This document shows positions 61,862-64,000 of a DNA stretch of 64,000 nucleotides, piece by piece; position 1 is the first letter of the stretch; each line of letters begins with the position of its first letter. Below the pieces are notes generated by a model. That model was not told the origin of the DNA and did no database searches. It saw only the letters and a list, made by a program, of their open reading frames with translations. This stretch comes from Sipunculus nudus (lineage: Eukaryota > Annelida > Sipuncula > Golfingiida > Sipunculidae): positions 15,773,601 through 15,837,600 of the forward strand of contig CM049319.1 of the NCBI GenBank assembly GCA_026874595.1. Direction: 5' to 3'. Made by a program: the position numbers and the translations under genes.

Positions 61862-63125
61862 GTATCCGCCAAAACAGAGTTTTGCGGATACTATGTTTTC
61901 AGCTGCACGCCGACGCCAACGCCGCGTAGGTGTCCGGAGAACTCCTCCGTAACCGCTGGGCGGAATTTTCCGAAACCCGGGATTATGTTCGGGTCACATG
62001 TGAACTGCTGCGCCCCGATTTTGTTTTGACCTCTGACCTTTCCTTTGCGCTCTGCGTCCATTTGTGCGTCTGTTTCCACACATAAACCCACATATCTCGG
62101 GAACCGTTTGACCGATCAGGAAAATTTTTTTGCACAAATGTAGCCCTCGGAGAGCTTTATAACATACACCAAAAATGGTGGCGCCACCTGCAACCATGTT
62201 TGCACAGTGTCCATCTGTTCGTCTGCCTTGGGTTAAAATCACTCATATCTCTGCAGTGACTTGACTAATTCACCTGAAATTGGGCATGCATAAACATCCT
62301 GGATAGCTTTTCTGATTTTATGACAGGTGGCGCCACCTACATTCACGTTTACGCTGCAGACATCCAAGCTCATATCTCGGGAACCGTTTGACCGATCAGG
62401 AAAATTTTTTTTGCACAAATGTAGCCCTTGGAGAGCTTTATAACATACACCGAAAATGGTGGCACCACCTGCAACCATGTTTGCACAGTGTCCATCTGTT
62501 CGTCTGCCTTGGGTTAAAATCACTCATATCTCTGCAGTGGTTTGACTAATTCACCTGAAATTCGGCATGCTTATACATCCTGGATAGCTTTTCTGATTTT
62601 ATGACAGGTGGCGCCACCTACAATCAAGTTTACGCTGCAGACATCCAAGCTCATATCTGGGGAACCGTTTGACCGATTGGGCCAAAATTTCGCATGTGTA
62701 TAAATCTCACATAGCTCTTTATCATATGCAAAACTGGTGGCGCCACCTGCAGCCATGTTTGCACAGCTCCCATCTGTTTGTCTGCCATGGGATAAAATCA
62801 CTCATATCTTGGCAGTGGTTTGACACATCTGCCTAAAATTTTGCAAGTTTATACATCCCGGACAGCTCTCTTGATTTTATGACAGGTGGCGCCACCTGCA
62901 TTCTAGTTTATGCAGCAGATATCCAAGCTCATATCTTGGGAACCGTTTGACCGATTGGGCCAAAGTTTTGCATGTGTATAGAGCTTTCTGGATTTTTTCG
63001 TAGGTAGCGCAACCTACATACACAATTTGGCTGCAGACATCCATGCTAATATGCAACACTTCACCCGTTCCACTCTGATTTAGGCGGATACAAGTAGTCG
63101 CTTGTCGACTACCCGTATTCTAGTT
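61862..63125 (+). mobile_element. Hairpin-ended repeat element with internal tandem units, copy 2
   Basis: It starts with TATCCGC..GCGGATA (inverted repeat at about 61863-61891) and ends GTAGTCGCTTGTCGACTAC followed by CCGTATTCTAGTT, the reverse of the left edge of the copy at 133. The core has units of about 280 bp, recognisable by ATGACAGGTGGCGCCACCT at about 62321, 62603 and 62880. They alternate with GGAACCGTTTGACCGAT blocks. It sits in an AT-rich TTATTATTAT flank. Several minus-strand ORFs of 60-94 codons here repeat the same peptide because the DNA repeats; they are not genes. Confidence 0.72.
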
Positions 63126-64000
63126 ATTATTATTATAAACATTATTATTGTTATACCTAAGATGCATAAAAACTACAAATATCAGAATATCTGGAGGGGG
63201 AGGAGATACAGAGTTTGGTGTGTTTTTATTCTTATCAATAGGCTGCATCATGTGTGTGATTTTTTTTGGTGAACATTATTTAACCTTTGAAATAATAAAT
63301 TTTAGTTTACACTATTGTGAATTGCTTCTTACTTCAACCAAAGTTCTTTGACAAGTTCAAAGACAAGTGACCTTGACTTTTATCTTCAAGGTCATATTTA
63401 TGCTAAAGGTTAAAAATTTCCTCTTAATACTGTGGAAGGCAATGGGGATGGGAAACATAATTTGGTTTTGTGCAAGAACAACCTCTCTCTGCTTCTAGTG
63501 GTTGGGATTGTAACAGGCCAGCAACAGTTGTATTAGGCCAGCAACAGTTCCGCAGGCTTCCAGACCTGTCCATCATGCAGTTATCAGAGCGTTAGACATG
63601 GTCGCTCAGTCACACGGCAGCAGACAATTCATTCACACTCCGACCAGGTGATTTACCTGCGGGTAATGTCTGTTGGTTATTGATGTGCCCTCAGTACATT
63701 TAGGACAGGCTGATCTCTCCTACCTGAGCTGGACTGACTCAGTCACTGAATCATATCAGTTGATTCACTCACACTGTTGGTACTATTGGCTCTGTCTGTC
63801 TGCCAAATCCAGTGGATACATTTATATATATTTTCTTGGACTTTCATGACTAATTTCATGGATGATTTTGGGATTTCAGTTTCCACAAATTTTAGAACAC
63901 TACAAATTAGGAAACAATATAAAATCATATCTATCTGCTGCTGTAAATGTTAATAATTTCATACTTATATATTTCATTTTAAACTTGCTGACACTTAATT
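63126..64000. other. Intron 1, unassigned, to window end
   Basis: TGACCTTGA..TCAAGGTCA (63368-63393) forms an inverted pair. 63490-63720 is less AT-rich. A tandem word GGCCAGCAACAGTT occurs at 63517 and 63537. No exon recognised. Confidence 0.5.

Larger units (their letters stand above)
16176..64000 (+). other. Liprin-alpha intron 1 (open at the window end)
   Basis: No later liprin-alpha exon was recognised downstream of the donor. I looked by eye for codings of the conserved blocks EFA-LTKEL, ELKAERNNTR and LLLEHLECLVSRHERS on the + strand and saw none. The segment is AT-rich and holds transposable-element remnants, SINEs, tandem repeats and homopolymers. The intron would therefore be at least 47.8 kb. 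A short or divergent exon could have been missed, and other genes inside the intron cannot be excluded. Confidence 0.7.

Noticed and set aside
61891-62801. Repeated minus-strand ORFs starting MILTQGRRTDG or MILSHGRQTDG
   Set aside because: The same peptide appears because the element's core units repeat. Related frames in the 133-1290 copy are broken, so no protein appears to be maintained.

Overview
The window looks like a piece of an animal nuclear genome, most likely a mollusc. It is AT-rich and intron-like, with no bacterial-style gene packing, no operons and no long ORFs. It is full of short non-autonomous transposable elements, tRNA-derived SINEs, minisatellites and poly(C)/poly(G) runs. 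Several repeats, such as those starting AGCTCAGCTGACT or ending in a GTGGCGGGGGCAT hairpin, resemble repeats I associate with bivalve and gastropod genomes. I cannot name the species from the sequence.

One gene is recognisable with confidence. Positions 15936-16175 (+) encode the first coding exon of liprin-alpha (PPFIA family; SYD-2 in nematodes), a presynaptic active-zone scaffold. The 80 residues begin MMCDVMPTIAEDG, run into the start of the coiled coil, and end at a phase-0 boundary after Pro-Gln followed by a consensus GTAAGT donor. About 15.9 kb of 5' flank precedes it. This contains a plausible promoter/5'UTR segment (about 15440-15935) with NRF1-like and YY1-like motifs, a 9-codon upstream ORF and a possible 272-nt 5'UTR intron. 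Everything after 16175 appears to be first intron. I could not find the next liprin exon, so the intron would be at least 47.8 kb.

Region by region: 133-1290 is a repeat element whose inverted relative lies at 61862-63125. 1960-5040 is a degenerate ~50-bp minisatellite split by another element (about 2546-3919). 6622-7104 is a TTAA-flanked element with an inverted relative at 26166-26670, the latter inserted into a 57-bp tandem array. 7171-7475 is a 46-bp minisatellite. 9842-11709 is a hAT-like element with a perfect 8-bp target duplication; nested inside it is a 902-bp element with a 3' hairpin and internal tandem repeats (10686-11587), resembling bivalve 'pearl'/Helentron-type elements.

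Within the intron lie a 207-bp tandem repeat, SINEs on both strands (19525-19835, 31490-31640, 33225-33445, 39181-39587), a TA-flanked MITE (27509-27692), an ATC-rich tract (42098-42356), two elements with AGCTCAGCTGACT termini (46820-48037, 48141 to at least 49590) and a C-rich minisatellite (55900-56330).

The most interesting pattern is architectural. Four apparently different repeat families share terminal or subterminal hairpins around a core of tandem units. Most of them also carry the palindrome GGTGGCGCCACC or a close variant, and two families or contexts carry inverted pairs of the nuclear-receptor-like half-site TCAAGGTCA.
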